The notes beneath the pieces are model-generated. The model saw nothing but the letters and a program-made list of their open reading frames with translations. It did not search any database and had not been told where the DNA came from. From Apostichopus japonicus (lineage: Eukaryota > Echinodermata > Holothuroidea > Aspidochirotida > Stichopodidae): a stretch of DNA of 64,000 bases. Of the stretch, positions 13,901 to 22,634 are shown one piece after another (the stretch's first letter is position 1; each line of letters starts with the position of its first letter). The stretch is from assembly GCF_037975245.1 (NCBI RefSeq), contig NC_092567.1, forward strand, positions 22,837,376 through 22,901,375, read 5' to 3'. The position numbers were made by a program, and so were the translations under genes.

Positions 13901-16900
13901 TGTTGACATACAGAACTTTTACATTACAGTTTGTTACATTAATGCTACAACAGATGCTGAAAGCCGTACAAATGTGTTCAGTTAAATCACGCCCATCAAC
14001 ATAAAACCTACTGCATGCTGATAGCAGCTGTTCCTAGCCTAGCCTCTAGCCTATTTCCCATATTAGAATCTGGGCTGAAGCAGTCATTTTCATGATTTGA
14101 TGTGGACAACTACTGGTTCGTTTTGAGTTCAGGTGGCAAGATGACGTACATTCCAAATTTCTTGGAACCCATTGCACTGGTTATTTCAGTGAATTCTGAG
14201 AGAATGGAAAAATAATAACTGAAACTGCAAACAACTCCACAAATGACCAAACCCTCTAAGCAAATAACAGCGATGGCCTACGCCGGTACAGGTGATACGG
14301 TCAAAGTTCAGTTGTTTGCATTGCCTAATACAAAATAAAACATATTCTATGACACTGAAACAACATGAAATATTTATTGCTGATTGTCCACCTGAAATCT
14401 AAATGTGAAGAAAAAAAAAAAAAAATATTTGCCAAATTTCTAGTTTTATGGTCAGCTGTAACATTTCCACGAATCATCCTGATTGGTTGGTTTTGCTTCC
14501 TGCCCTGTTTAGTGTATATATGTAAACATTACCGAGGTAGCTAGTATGTGACCAGACCTTGACGTTAAGTAGGAACGACCATATCACCAATATAACTTCT
14601 TATCTAGATGAAAGGTACCTTCAACTTATCAGATATCGTCTAGATTATGAGCAATGTGGCTGATCGATTGACTTACGCAGAGAGCATTAGAAGCCCTCAG
14701 GAACGCTCAGGAAATAAGTCACTGAAAAAGATCTTACAACTTATCCATCTTTCACCAAACTTTGTCCAACATTTTGCACAAAATGGCCTTTTAACCAAGT
14801 GTGACAGAGGAGAAACAACTAAACTATTCTCTTTCAACTTCCAAACCCCCAAATCATCACTATCCTCTCACCCCCTTACACTCCTATATCTTCTCTCACC
14901 CCTAGCATTTCTCAACCCCATCACTCCATCCAAAGTCAAAATTAGATCATTTAACTAACCCCTCCAGAAATGAGTCTCTTTCTTCCTGGTCCGTGACACC
15001 TTAGGATGGTTGTTGACTTTGTCCCAAAGGTCTGTTGTTCCAGCCTTTGGAAAGCCAAGGATGTAAAAATAAGGAAGGCAAAGCAACTGTTTATGACTGC
15101 TGTACCAACATGGATTCTTGAACTGAGGTAGGAAATCCCTTGGGACTGTATCGAAAATCTGAAGAGAAAATAAAAACCAGAATGCAAAAATGCATTTTGG
15201 TTTCGATCATGTAGCATGAGCAGTTTTCCTTATGAATCTGACGTAATGCATAGTAAGGTTGTACATGTTTACAAGGGTTTAACGATTTGAACTTTGATGA
15301 CCCCAAATGACCTTTGACCTCCACCGAAAGCAATAAGCTTCTTTAAATCAAATGTGGTACTTCTAAACACTAAATTAGAGGTCGGCCAAAGCTTCAGTAT
15401 TGAGATATCGTGATTACAAGGTTTTCACAATTTGACCCCTGGTGACCCCAAATGACCTTCACCCTCCACCAAAAACAATAGGCTTCTTTTACAGAAAGTG
15501 TTACTCCTACACACCACATATGAGGTCTGCCCATGATTCCCTTCTTGAGATATCATGTTTACGAGGTTTTCACAATTTGACCCCTGGTGACCCCAAATGA
15601 CCTTTGACCTCCAACAAAAACCATAGAATTCCTTGTACTCAATGTGGTACTTCTACACACCAAATATGAAATTGGTCTGACCTTCCCTTCTTGAGATATT
15701 GTGTTTACAAGCTGGGCGTCGCAAATGCACACACACATACCCACCGTATGATGATTAATCACTGTACGTACCACTGGAGCCAAGTTATACAATTTCGCTG
15801 GTAAATTTCTCCAGTTTCTGGGACCGTGAGTTTGTAAACGGGAAGACATGGAATATCGACCTTGTATGTGCGCCATCTGTGCAGAAAGTATTTGCGGAGG
15901 GATACTCTTTCTCTTCTTATATATTTCCCCTAGTTGCCGTTGTACTTCTTTCTGGTCAGTAAGTGGTCCCGGCGGCAAATGTTCATTTCTGTTGACCACA
16001 TACTCCTTGACGTGAAATTCTTCATGAGACTTTGAAACCGTAGAGTTAGTCTGGGCATGGTGACCGTTCTTAAAAGTCACATGATCGGGTGAAGCGGACG
16101 AGTCATTTTGACTCGACCGTTTTTCGCCGTCGACGGGATCTTTGTCATCACCCAAGACTCGTTGTACAAGTGTTGTTATCGTGCCTGCCTCATCGAGTTG
16201 AACTGCATATCTTTCGTCGTGCTTCTTCACATTATTATGCTGGAGTTGCCCGAGTCCCCGTATGACACCGTCGGTATCTCTGTCACGGTGAGGGATATCA
16301 TAATCAGAATCAGAAATACCCTGGGTTACACCACTGCTCACCACTATAGCACGGTCACTCATGAAGGAAGCGACGTAAGATGTTTTCGCGGAATGGCTCT
16401 CGATGTAAAAGCCGAAGACGAATATAAATAGGAGACATACTGTTATAGCAACCACTGGCGTTCCCTGGGAAAGAAAGAAAGTAGTGCGTACATATTAACT
16501 GTGCTCTATTGGAATAGCCAACACCCGTGTACTGTTCACAGATGTAGTATACAAAGGTACACGAATGTTAAACTACAGCAAACGTACGAAAAACAAGGCT
16601 TGTTGTAGTAAATAAAAAAGAAACAATAATTTTGTTCAAGTGTTAAAAGTCACGGGTTAATCCAGTTTGGTTGCTCTCTTTAATTGTAAACCTAGAGTAA
16701 AGGTATATATATCACCAAAACAGAACTAGTATTGTTCGATAAAGGTGACAAACGCCTACAGTGGAATAACGACCTTCCGAACCGGTTTCGAACCTCTGGA
16801 CATACAATCAGCGTCCATAGCCTAGTGGTTAAGGGTGTCCACATATAAAGCTGGAGGCCCGGGTTCGAATCCCGGTGGGAGGCTAGAAGTTTTTTTACTG

Positions 16901-19900
16901 TTCTGGATTTTCCAACTCACTACTATTTCAATTATATATATATATATATATTAAATTGGCTAATATATTTCATATTTCCACAATTCATATTGCCTACATT
17001 TTTTGTCTTTAGTGTGGCACTGACACCCTCCAGCCATGCCCCATGTTACCCTCCAGCCATGCCCCATGTTACCCTCCAGCCATGCCCCATGTTACCCTCC
17101 AGCCATGCCCCATGTTACCCTCCAGCCATGCCCCTTGTTACCCTCCAGCCCTGCCCCATGTTACCCTCCAGCCCTGCCCCATGTTACCCTCCAGCCCTGC
17201 CCCATGTTACCCTCCAGCCCTGCCCCATGTTACCCTCCAGCCCTGCCCAATGTTACCCTCCAGCCCTGCCCAATGTTACCCTCCAGCCCTGCCCCATATT
17301 ACCCTCCAGCCCTGCCCCATGTAACCCGCCACCCCTGCCCCATGTTACCCTCCACTCCTGCCCCATGTTACCCTCCACCCCTGCCCCACATTACCCTCCA
17401 CCCCTGCCCCATATTACCCTCCCTTTCCTGGCATATTACCCTCTTTCTAATCTTCCACGTTGGCTAGAACGTTGTGTCTATCTTGTAGTACAGTTTCTAT
17501 GTGCGGAGTCACAGTAGATCACAGTAGAGCCCTCGGAGAAAATTTGTTAAAGCTGGCAGTGTGAATAGTTGAATAAATCCTGGTTATATCATAAAAACGT
17601 TTTAATTTTCCGCTCCGTTAATTGTCTGAGTGTGCGTCCAGCTGTATCTTCGTAATCATAATATATTTCTTTTCGAGATATAACGGACCACTAACAACTA
17701 TAAATATATACTTGACCCCCCAAATCTAATAATTGTAACACTGCCTGTGGACGGACGTACGGACGAACGGACAACCGGATATCCTATATAGGCTAGTGCT
17801 ATACATACACACGTTTCCATATACACAACGTACATAAACCCAGCAAGAACTGAACGAAAAAATGGTGTGTTGTGAACAAGGTCAGCAATGAAAAAGACGG
17901 AATGCACGTAGTTCATATAAAAAAATATGCAAGACGCGTAGGATTGCAACTGGAATTTTCACGATAAGTTTCTATTTGTAATGGTATACTCTACATTAAG
18001 GTGACCATATTTTCCTGACTGAAATCGGGGACATTTATTGCGTGACTGATATGGGGGAGGGGTTTAAGGGGAGGGGGTGGTCCCCTCCCCTTTGGAAAAT
18101 TTTCAAGTGCCTAAGGTGCTTAGATGTAAAATGGTGATACTTAGAAGCACTTTTTAAGTCAATTTTATTTTCAAAAATGTAGCTTTTCCTTAAATGAAAT
18201 TCACTTACTTTACGTGGTTCTTTGAGAGCTTGTGATTTGCTCATTCTCACACTATAAGTGTCGTTGTGTCGCCGTAGTTGCCAATTATACAGTCGAAAGA
18301 GTGCTAGGCTAGATCGATCTAGCATATTTTTAACAGTGTTTCCACTTTACACTGGCCCACCTGAAATACTGGTTATAAGTTCCGTTCTGCGACTGCACAC
18401 TTGACTAAATTTTTTTATAGAATTATTTTACTAATAATGTGTGATATTTTCGAAATTCCTGAACATTTTGACGAATCGGGGACATTTTCGGGGACACTTG
18501 TTCATCGGGGACAGCACACTGTAATCGGGGACTGTCCCCGAAAATCGGGGACGTCTATGGCAAGCCATATGGGACAAACACTGCATAATATATCCGCGTA
18601 TTAATTGGAATTTATACGCGCATTAATTGGAATATATACGCGTATATATTATGAGCCAATCATATGGCTTAAATATATCCGCGTATTAATTCGAATATAT
18701 CCACGTATTAATTCGAATATATACACGTATTAATTCGAAAATATACACGTATTAATTCGAAAATATACACGTATTAAATAGAATACATATGGAGATTAAA
18801 TCCAATATATGCACGGATTAATTAGAATATACACGAAAATACAATTCCGCTCTTGCTGTGTACATATACCAACGATAAATGTTTTGGCGGGTTCGCGAGA
18901 TCGCTTTAAAAAGCGAAACTTTACACATGTACAATTAATACGCGTATATATTCGAATTAATACGCGGATATATTATGCGGTGTTTGTCCCACATGGCTTA
19001 CCATAGACGTCTGGTCACCTTACTCTACATGCATGTGTAGGCCTATTTACTAAATAGATGTGTCAATGCTATAAGTACCCGCGTTTCGGCAACATTCTGA
19101 AAGGCCAACTGATATCTGACGATAGATCTTGCGGTATAAGAAGATGGAAATCATATGGAATGACTATACAGGGAGTTTCCATGACAACCACCTCCATAAC
19201 AACTCCCTGGTATGAATATGTTCTGTCGTAGAGGAATTGAAGCCCATCCTACACTAAACCTCAGACTAGTATTGAGTCCACATTCGTGTTATCAGATTTT
19301 AATTTGATTGCGATTTTACCTCACAAAATGTATACTATGCTAAGTATCCCGTTTACGTTCACTCATATCAACACATTACTAGACCTACATCGGATATCCT
19401 ATTAACAATATAACATATACAATGAAATAAATGCAAACTAAGGGGGGAAGGGAGGGAAAGCGGCAAAAGATATCATATTTAAAATTTGTTCGTCGCGTAT
19501 GGTAATATATTATGTCGCTGTCTGAATCCAGGGTTCATATCAGCTGTATACTGTGTATAGGTTGTAGTATCATAATAACAGACTGTTGTGATTATAACGT
19601 CTGTGCATGATAGGCTTTTACGTACACGGGATGACGAGTCTTGTGGTTTTCCTGTACGTTTTATATAGATACCGGTATATATCGAATGGGTAGCAGCTAT
19701 ATCATTGGGGTTGTTATTGAACGTGCTCAGCGAACTGCAATGTTAGGTAATCCTGTGCGGACCAGGGACAGCCAACTCAATTTTCTGGCGGATAACAGTT
19801 GAAGAATACCGTATATGTATACTTCAAGAGCCACCTTTTTAAGGGACATGCCTTTGTCAACCTACCCCACCCCCCTCCCACGCATGCGACCCTCCAGCGA

Positions 19901-22634
19901 CTATAGTTCACTGACACTAACTCGTAAATCATTATTTCACCGAGCTGCGAGATGTTCCCAATAATGTATATACCTGTCGATACGCAGGCTAAATACTTCA
20001 ACGGTTTTATAGGGGTCATGAGCAGACAGTAATTGCTAGGTGAAATATATATATATATATGACCTTTTCATATCACACCCTACCGAAGAATTGACAGTGT
20101 CTGAAATGGTGCTGGAAAAAGCAATTCTCAGAAATTGCTATATTTCACCCGTTCTTGCTGCCGCCCCAGCCCCCTTGCGCAAGTCATTGGTATCCATTAT
20201 GAAAAGCAAATGGCTGTTAATTCTTGTTAATTACGCGCTTTATCAACGTAATATAACCGGTAGTAATATTTGTCTTACCACTATTATAGGCCTAGTAATA
20301 GTTTCGGTCTCGCGGGCCCTAGTAAGAGTTTCGGTCTCGCGGACCTCGGTCTCAAAGACCTTCGGTGTCGCGGACCTTTTTTAATTTCGGTCTCGTGGAC
20401 CTTCGGTCTCGTGGCCTGTAACCCTCCCACCTTCCCCTTTACTCCGTACTCTAACAACCGGGGTGACGATGTTATCCAAGATTGCGACGGAAATAAATAT
20501 GAACAGGAGACATGTTCATAACCTTCAGGAAAGTTATTTAAACCTCTCTGGGTTTCTTCTTCTTATTTCTCCATTTCCCTTTCATATAATGATTCATTTC
20601 GATAAAGGTCGGAACAAAAAAATTACTGAAACTAATATATGCTGTCGGTTTGAGAGAATTTTCTTTTTTAAGTTTGATAAAACGTGACAACAGTAGTAGG
20701 TCCGAATAATTATATGTAAATATACAAACCATTACAACATATAGCCAAATTGATTCTATGCATGCTTATATATAGTAAATAAGCACGAAAGATATACCGG
20801 TATATGCATTTTCCTTCTCCTCAAATTAAAAGCACGGTCGTAAAACTTGTTTGGTATACTCAACTTACCAGCACACATACAGTACAATGTATAGGCCTAT
20901 ATACTCTTGCTACAGGAGTGTGTGTCAGGCTAACGCATATATGTAACGTAATATTGTTGCTATAAATTGGCGGAAATTATTGCTTCACGTCACCCCAAAA
21001 ATATAAGTGAACACAATTTATATTTTAATGTTTGGTTTCAGACGGAGTAAAAATAGCTAATCGTTTTTCGACGCAACGTTTAATTGGCGCGTGCATGTAG
21101 GTCATAATCATATAGTTCAGGAAAACATCAATTAGCCTACATTTTATGTCGTAACCGAAGCCATGAGACTTACAAAACTGAAATTGTCAGTTTGTACCAA
21201 ACAAATATACAAAGAGAAAATTTGAACCAGACCATAAATATTCGTATGTTTTGGTATATGGGTAGGCTAAACACCAACGGTACATTATAGTGCAGTGTAA
21301 AGTTCGATTTCTCAATATTCTCTGCTCATGGAAGAAGTTTCTCTGGACTTTTAATGGAACCAGGTTCCCAAATATTTGTCCCTCCATCCTTTCTGTTTGC
21401 TGGACATCCTACTACGGCGACCACCTCGTCCCTACAGTATAGGCCTACCCATTCCCATCATGATACACTAAAATGTATGATGTTATTCATGTATACGCGT
21501 CTAGGCAATAGCAACTGTGACATTCGACATATCTGTACGATTTCCTCTTCCTTACTTCTTCTCGGAAAATTACTGCTTCGACTCAATGTATATTGCACAT
21601 GCCAGTAACTGTGTTAGTAAAGCAGGCCTATGGAATTGATACGGGTAATAGTATACACCTCCATCTCACAATACTTGGGAATTACACGAGATTGTATAAT
21701 CAAGATCAAGCCGCATAATCGATCAAGCCATATAATCTTTAGTTTGTGTGATGTCGGTAGAACCCCTATCAAACTTCAACTCAGGTCTTGTTTAGTTTTC
21801 GGATTATACCTGCTGCTTTTGGCCAAGCAAAAGACATCTTAAGAGAAACGACAGAGGTCGTCTATATATAGAAGAAGTATGCATGCTTTATTGTTACGTA
21901 ATATATAGTTAATAAAGCCAGCTCACCCACCAGTCATTAACTTGATGTTATACCTATAAAATGACATTAACGAATGTCAATTAATTTGTAGACAAAATGG
22001 CACTTTTGAATACCAAAAAATGTACAAGACATTCTTTTAACCGCCAAATAGGCACTTCTCAATTATCAAAAGGGGCACTTTGGGGTTGTTCATTAAACTG
22101 GGGAAATGTTCCCGGTGCGCCCTCAGCACCTTGCCCCCCCCCCTCCCAACCGTTCCGTGTCAATGTTACAAACTTAACGAGGAAATTTGAGAGGAAACAA
22201 AAGAAATTAAGAACAAAGATGTTACAGACTTTATTCCAATAATACCTCTAACCATGGAGGTAAAACAGAACCTCCATGCTCCAACGAAGCAACATTCAGT
22301 AAAAGTAAACAGCGAGAGATCTCGAATATAAACGACAATTATAAACTTCTCCTCACATATTGCAGAATACGCTCAAAATTAACATGTTTCGAAATAACTT
22401 GTCTTAACCAAATAAGTATAACGTGTCTTTTACATCTTGTTTTTCGCCCGCAGTACATTTAATATAACAAATTCACGATAGGATACTGGGTCAGAAATTT
22501 TTCGATTTATGCACGGTAAAGAATCTTTCCGCGTTTTGACCTAATTGATAATGGATGTATACAGTAGGCTCCATGGCCTAAGTAATTATGACTAACGACA
22601 ATGGTTACCATGGGTTACCACTCACCTTATTCAT
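1766..22634 (-). CDS. CHST15: CHST15-like carbohydrate sulfotransferase (whole gene, 8 coding exons)
   Basis: Type II Golgi membrane sulfotransferase of the CHST15 (GalNAc4S-6ST) family, which transfers sulfate from PAPS to the 6-OH of GalNAc-4-sulfate in chondroitin or dermatan sulfate. I assembled eight exons: 22634-22626, 16464-15772, 15158-14960, 12972-12874, 11328-11178, 8993-8831, 5782-5638 and 1944-1766. All junctions are GT..AG, every phase agrees, and the total is 1638 bp, or 545 residues plus stop; human CHST15 is of similar length. Visible features are a short cytoplasmic tail, a membrane anchor at about residues 7-24, a polar stalk to about residue 234, the 5'-phosphosulfate motif PKAGTT at 271-276, the 3'-phosphate motif with R379 and S387 in REPAERLYS, and a C-terminal GPM..FYAPYNARL block typical of the family. 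Substrate specificity is inferred. Introns carry many repeats, but every exon found is intact. Confidence 0.9.
2195..2435 (+). repeat. Probable retroelement 3' fragment with hammerhead-like motif
   Basis: A pyrimidine-rich segment leads into TTTGAAGAAGATCCTGCTAG and GATCGAAACGTC at 2364-2394. GATCCT and AGGATC can form a short stem immediately before GAAAC. This layout (GA-rich core, short hairpin, CGAAAC) is the pattern of degenerate hammerhead motifs seen near the ends of Penelope-like and related retroelements. No reverse transcriptase is visible, so this is at most a fragment. Confidence 0.35.
3405..3845 (+). repeat. Direct duplication of about 187 bp
   Basis: Two closely similar segments, about 3405-3592 and 3654-3843, begin with GTTCTTGTTTTGTCAAATGC-like sequence and end with AAAGAGTTTT. 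They are offset by about 249 bp. Short open frames across them are interrupted and differ between copies, so I do not call a gene. It lies in intron 7 of the CHST15-like gene. Confidence 0.75.
4415..4513 (+). repeat. TGATGATGTCATA minisatellite
   Basis: The words TGATGATGTCATAGTT and TGATGATGTCATA alternate for about 100 bp. GATGATGTCAT is close to the CRE core TGACGTCA, but the array looks like simple tandem expansion in an intron. Confidence 0.8.
4716..5345 (+). repeat. 92-bp tandem array, about 7 copies
   Basis: Monomers begin at CTCTATACTG at 4716, 4810, 4902, 4994, 5086, 5178 and 5270, giving a period of 92 bp after a first unit of 94. Each carries a CAAAGCACTC..CTGACAGTA core and the shared tail CAGTTCCTAACC..TTATCTGATTC. 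Monomers 2 and 5 form a distinct subtype (TTATCTTGTAC, GCTTTAAAGC), so the array has a three-monomer internal rhythm. It lies in intron 7 of the CHST15-like gene. Confidence 0.9.
5357..5416 (-). repeat. Inverted partial monomer of the 92-bp array
   Basis: Reverse-complementing this segment gives CTATACTGTA..GTCCTGCTTCAAAGCACTAG..TTGACAGTATGAGCAGTATG, which lines up with the 92-bp monomer directly upstream. The array therefore ends in a head-to-head inverted copy. Confidence 0.75.
5638..5782 (-). CDS. CHST15: CHST15-like exon 7
   Basis: 145-bp exon with acceptor CTTCTCACCACAG and donor GTAAGT. It encodes RLKTGIYEPFIRTWLDGF and then IIRLEDWKDG and IFEFLELG, matching the RLQVGLY...LRLEDH...FQFLNLG stretch of CHST15. 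It starts in phase 0 and ends in phase 1. Two tandem AGs lie at the acceptor; the upstream one keeps the frame. Confidence 0.92.
5986..6212 (+). repeat. 75-bp tandem repeat, 3 copies
   Basis: Copies start at TAGTTTTACATTTATTTCCA (5986), 6061 and 6135. They share GTCATGGTTACAAGACCAT and GATGATACAGCCGATATTGT. It lies in intron 6 of the CHST15-like gene. Confidence 0.9.
7395..7730 (-). mobile_element. tRNA-derived SINE, family B, near full length
   Basis: Read on the minus strand, the head has a pol III A box (TGGTCAAGTGG) and a perfect B box (GGTTCGAGTCC), followed by CAGATCATTGCGTTGTGTCC and a GC-rich body containing GCCGGTTTGTGGCTGCACCC, ending at TTAACCAGG-type sequence. It shares head and body with 38640-39067 and body with 42158-42325. 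The long conserved body is reminiscent of SINEs with a conserved central domain; a repeat-library search would settle the family. Open frames across it are not genes. Confidence 0.85.
7927..8077 (+). repeat. 31-bp tandem repeat, about 5 copies
   Basis: The unit CTCACCCCATTATATGTGAA plus TATTATCCCCC repeats at 7927, 7958, 7989, 8020 and 8052. It lies in intron 6 of the CHST15-like gene. Confidence 0.9.
8831..8993 (-). CDS. CHST15: CHST15-like exon 6
   Basis: 163-bp exon with acceptor CCCTCTCAG and donor GTTGGT. It completes the 3'-PB motif with LYSGYLYH (S387 being the PAPS 3'-phosphate serine) and continues into a helical segment rich in charged residues with several cysteines. The intron between this exon and exon 5 holds the SINE split by a hAT-like element. 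Confidence 0.92.
9354..11001. mobile_element. hAT-like DNA transposon (1648 bp, non-autonomous) inserted in a SINE
   Basis: The terminal inverted repeats are TAGGGTTGGGCGATAT at the left and its complement ATATCGCCCAACCCTA at the right. The insertion is flanked by an exact 8-bp duplication, TTCAAATG, at 9346-9353 and 11002-11009. An 8-bp duplication with YAGGG ends is typical of hAT elements. Subterminal sequence is rich in TCGATAATTA-type words. No transposase is visible, so it is probably mobilised in trans. Confidence 0.9.
9442..9479. repeat. Perfect 38-bp palindrome without spacer
   Basis: The half GTTGTTTTTAGTGTGTTCG is followed at once by its exact reverse complement. It lies about 90 bp inside the left end of the hAT-like element and would form a hairpin or cruciform. 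Confidence 0.9.
11178..11328 (-). CDS. CHST15: CHST15-like exon 5 (start of 3'-phosphate-binding motif)
   Basis: 151-bp exon with acceptor TGTTGCTAG and donor GTACAAG. It encodes GDGSATT, equivalent to the GEASPAT block of the family, then AAKMIIAIREPAER, the first half of the 3'-PB motif. It ends in phase 2 and the arginine codon is completed by the next exon. Confidence 0.92.
12255..12310 (-). repeat. Fragment of a dispersed repeat
   Basis: On the minus strand it reads TTTTTGCGCGAGTCTTCACA, matching the right part of the repeats at 39145-39335 and 26320-26520. It lies in intron 4 of the CHST15-like gene. Confidence 0.55.
12874..12972 (-). CDS. CHST15: CHST15-like exon 4
   Basis: 99-bp exon, phase 1 at both ends, acceptor TTTTTTGCAG and donor GTGAGT. 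It encodes the DRRIGSASGFLSYMSN segment that bridges the 5'-PSB region and the GDGSATT block. Read alone the exon is too short to identify, but its frame joins both neighbours perfectly and the RRIG..F..Y pattern fits the family. Confidence 0.85.
13275..13709 (+). repeat. Repeat with GACCT-rich units, ending in a hairpin
   Basis: Two diverged units of about 146 bp contain words such as TTTGACCTCTGGTGACCTCA and are followed by CA-rich sequence. The block ends in a hairpin at 13683-13709 whose stem is GATTACTT paired with AAGTAATC, then an A-run. It belongs to the family also seen at 15263-15770, 25750-25920, 26040-26166 and 57285-58569. It lies in intron 3 of the CHST15-like gene. Confidence 0.75.
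14960..15158 (-). CDS. CHST15: CHST15-like exon 3 (PAPS 5'-phosphosulfate motif)
   Basis: 199-bp exon with acceptor TTTTCTCTTCAG and donor GTTAGT. It encodes the start of the sulfotransferase domain, including FKNPCWYS, YILGFPKAGTTDLW (the 5'-PSB loop, K272 being the expected catalytic or PAPS-binding lysine) and KKETHFW, which matches the KEPHWW block that follows the loop in CHST15. It ends in phase 1. Confidence 0.93.
15263..15770 (+). repeat. 145-bp tandem units of the same GACCT-rich family
   Basis: Three units start near 15271, 15416 and 15561. They share ATTTGACCCCTGGTGACCCC and AATGACCTTTGACCTCCA, and are followed by GCGTCGCAAATGCACACACA. The block fills most of the 613-bp intron 2 of the CHST15-like gene, and its right edge touches the exon 2 donor. 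Confidence 0.85.
15772..16464 (-). CDS. CHST15: CHST15-like exon 2 (membrane anchor and stalk)
   Basis: 693-bp exon, phase 0 at both ends, bounded by TTTCCCAG on the acceptor side and GTACGT on the donor side. It encodes residues 4-234: the hydrophobic anchor (VVAITVCLLFIFVFGF), then a long polar stalk with N-glycosylation sequons (NDS, NST) and no recognisable domain, ending in the segment just before the sulfotransferase fold. The stalk is the least conserved part of such enzymes. Antisense open frames over this exon are shadows. Confidence 0.85.
16811..16884 (+). tRNA. tRNA-like sequence or tRNA pseudogene with pol III terminator
   Basis: It has an A box (TAGCCTAGTGG), a perfect B box (GGTTCGAATCC) and a perfect T arm, CCGGG with loop TTCGAAT and CCCGG at 16859-16875. 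A run of seven T follows at 16890-16896. The acceptor stem pairs poorly (GCGTCCA with TGGGAGG, several mismatches) and the anticodon loop seems to be 10 nt, so no anticodon can be assigned. It is better read as a pseudogene or SINE head than as a working tRNA. Confidence 0.55.
16932..16952. repeat. (TA)n microsatellite
   Basis: A simple TA dinucleotide run just downstream of the tRNA-like sequence. Confidence 0.9.
17026..17445 (+). repeat. 23-bp minisatellite, about 18 copies
   Basis: The unit CATGTTACCCTCCAGCCATG plus CCC repeats, with progressive variants (CCATG to CCCTG, CAGCC to CACCC) from left to right. Because 23 is not a multiple of 3, all three plus frames stay open and translate to the same Pro/Cys-rich repeat, so the long open frames here are by-products. 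It lies in intron 1 of the CHST15-like gene. Confidence 0.93.
17997..19022. mobile_element. hAT-like DNA transposon (1026 bp) with an inner insertion
   Basis: The ends are TAAGGTGACCA at the left and TGGTCACCTTA at the right, flanked by an exact 8-bp duplication CTCTACAT at 17989-17996 and 19023-19030. The interior has several copies of ATCGGGGAC and a G-rich/C-rich module near 18050-18100. No transposase frame is visible. It is interrupted by the element at 18556-19005. Confidence 0.9.
18556..19005. mobile_element. MITE-like element with TATGG ends nested in the hAT-like element
   Basis: Terminal inverted repeats of about 50 bp start TATGGCAAGCCATATGGGAC at the left and run inward through GCATAATATATCCGCGTATT. 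The right arm matches with few changes. It is flanked on both sides by GACGTC (18550-18555 and 19006-19011), a likely 6-bp target duplication, although that word is itself palindromic. The interior is a degenerate array of CGTATTAATTCGAATATA words. No coding capacity is visible. Confidence 0.85.
20299..20420 (+). repeat. Short degenerate repeat of TTCGGTCTCGCGGACC
   Basis: Five or so irregularly spaced copies of TTCGGTCTCGYGGACC-like words in about 120 bp. There is no evidence of function. Confidence 0.65.
22626..22634 (-). CDS. CHST15: CHST15-like exon 1 (candidate 3-codon start exon)
   Basis: The next exon opens at a splice acceptor and has no ATG before its membrane anchor, so a start exon is required upstream. 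On the minus strand, ATGAATAAG followed by GTGAGT gives M-N-K and a consensus donor in phase 0, exactly the phase the next exon needs. The joined N-terminus (MNK then GTPVVAITVCLL) makes a normal type II anchor with a very short cytoplasmic tail. A nine-base coding exon cannot be proven by eye; another start exon in the 6.2-kb intron is possible. Confidence 0.5.

Larger units (their letters stand above)
16465..22625. other. Intron 1 of the CHST15-like gene
   Basis: A 6.2-kb interval between the candidate start exon and exon 2. It contains the tRNA-like sequence, the 23-bp minisatellite, the nested hAT-like element and a short TTCGGTCTCG array, described separately. Elsewhere (19030-20290 and 20430-22620) I see only AT-rich single-copy-looking sequence with short (AT)n runs and no convincing exon. 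Confidence 0.5.

Noticed and set aside
16108-16431. 107-residue plus-strand open frame
   Set aside because: It is antisense to exon 2 of the CHST15-like gene, whose coding is well supported.
16783-16800. Minus-strand B-box-like GGTTCGAAACC next to the tRNA-like sequence
   Set aside because: No A box at the right distance on the minus strand; probably chance.
16990-17517. Long Pro/Cys-rich open frames in all three plus frames
   Set aside because: They are produced by a 23-bp minisatellite; the repeat length explains the openness of all frames.
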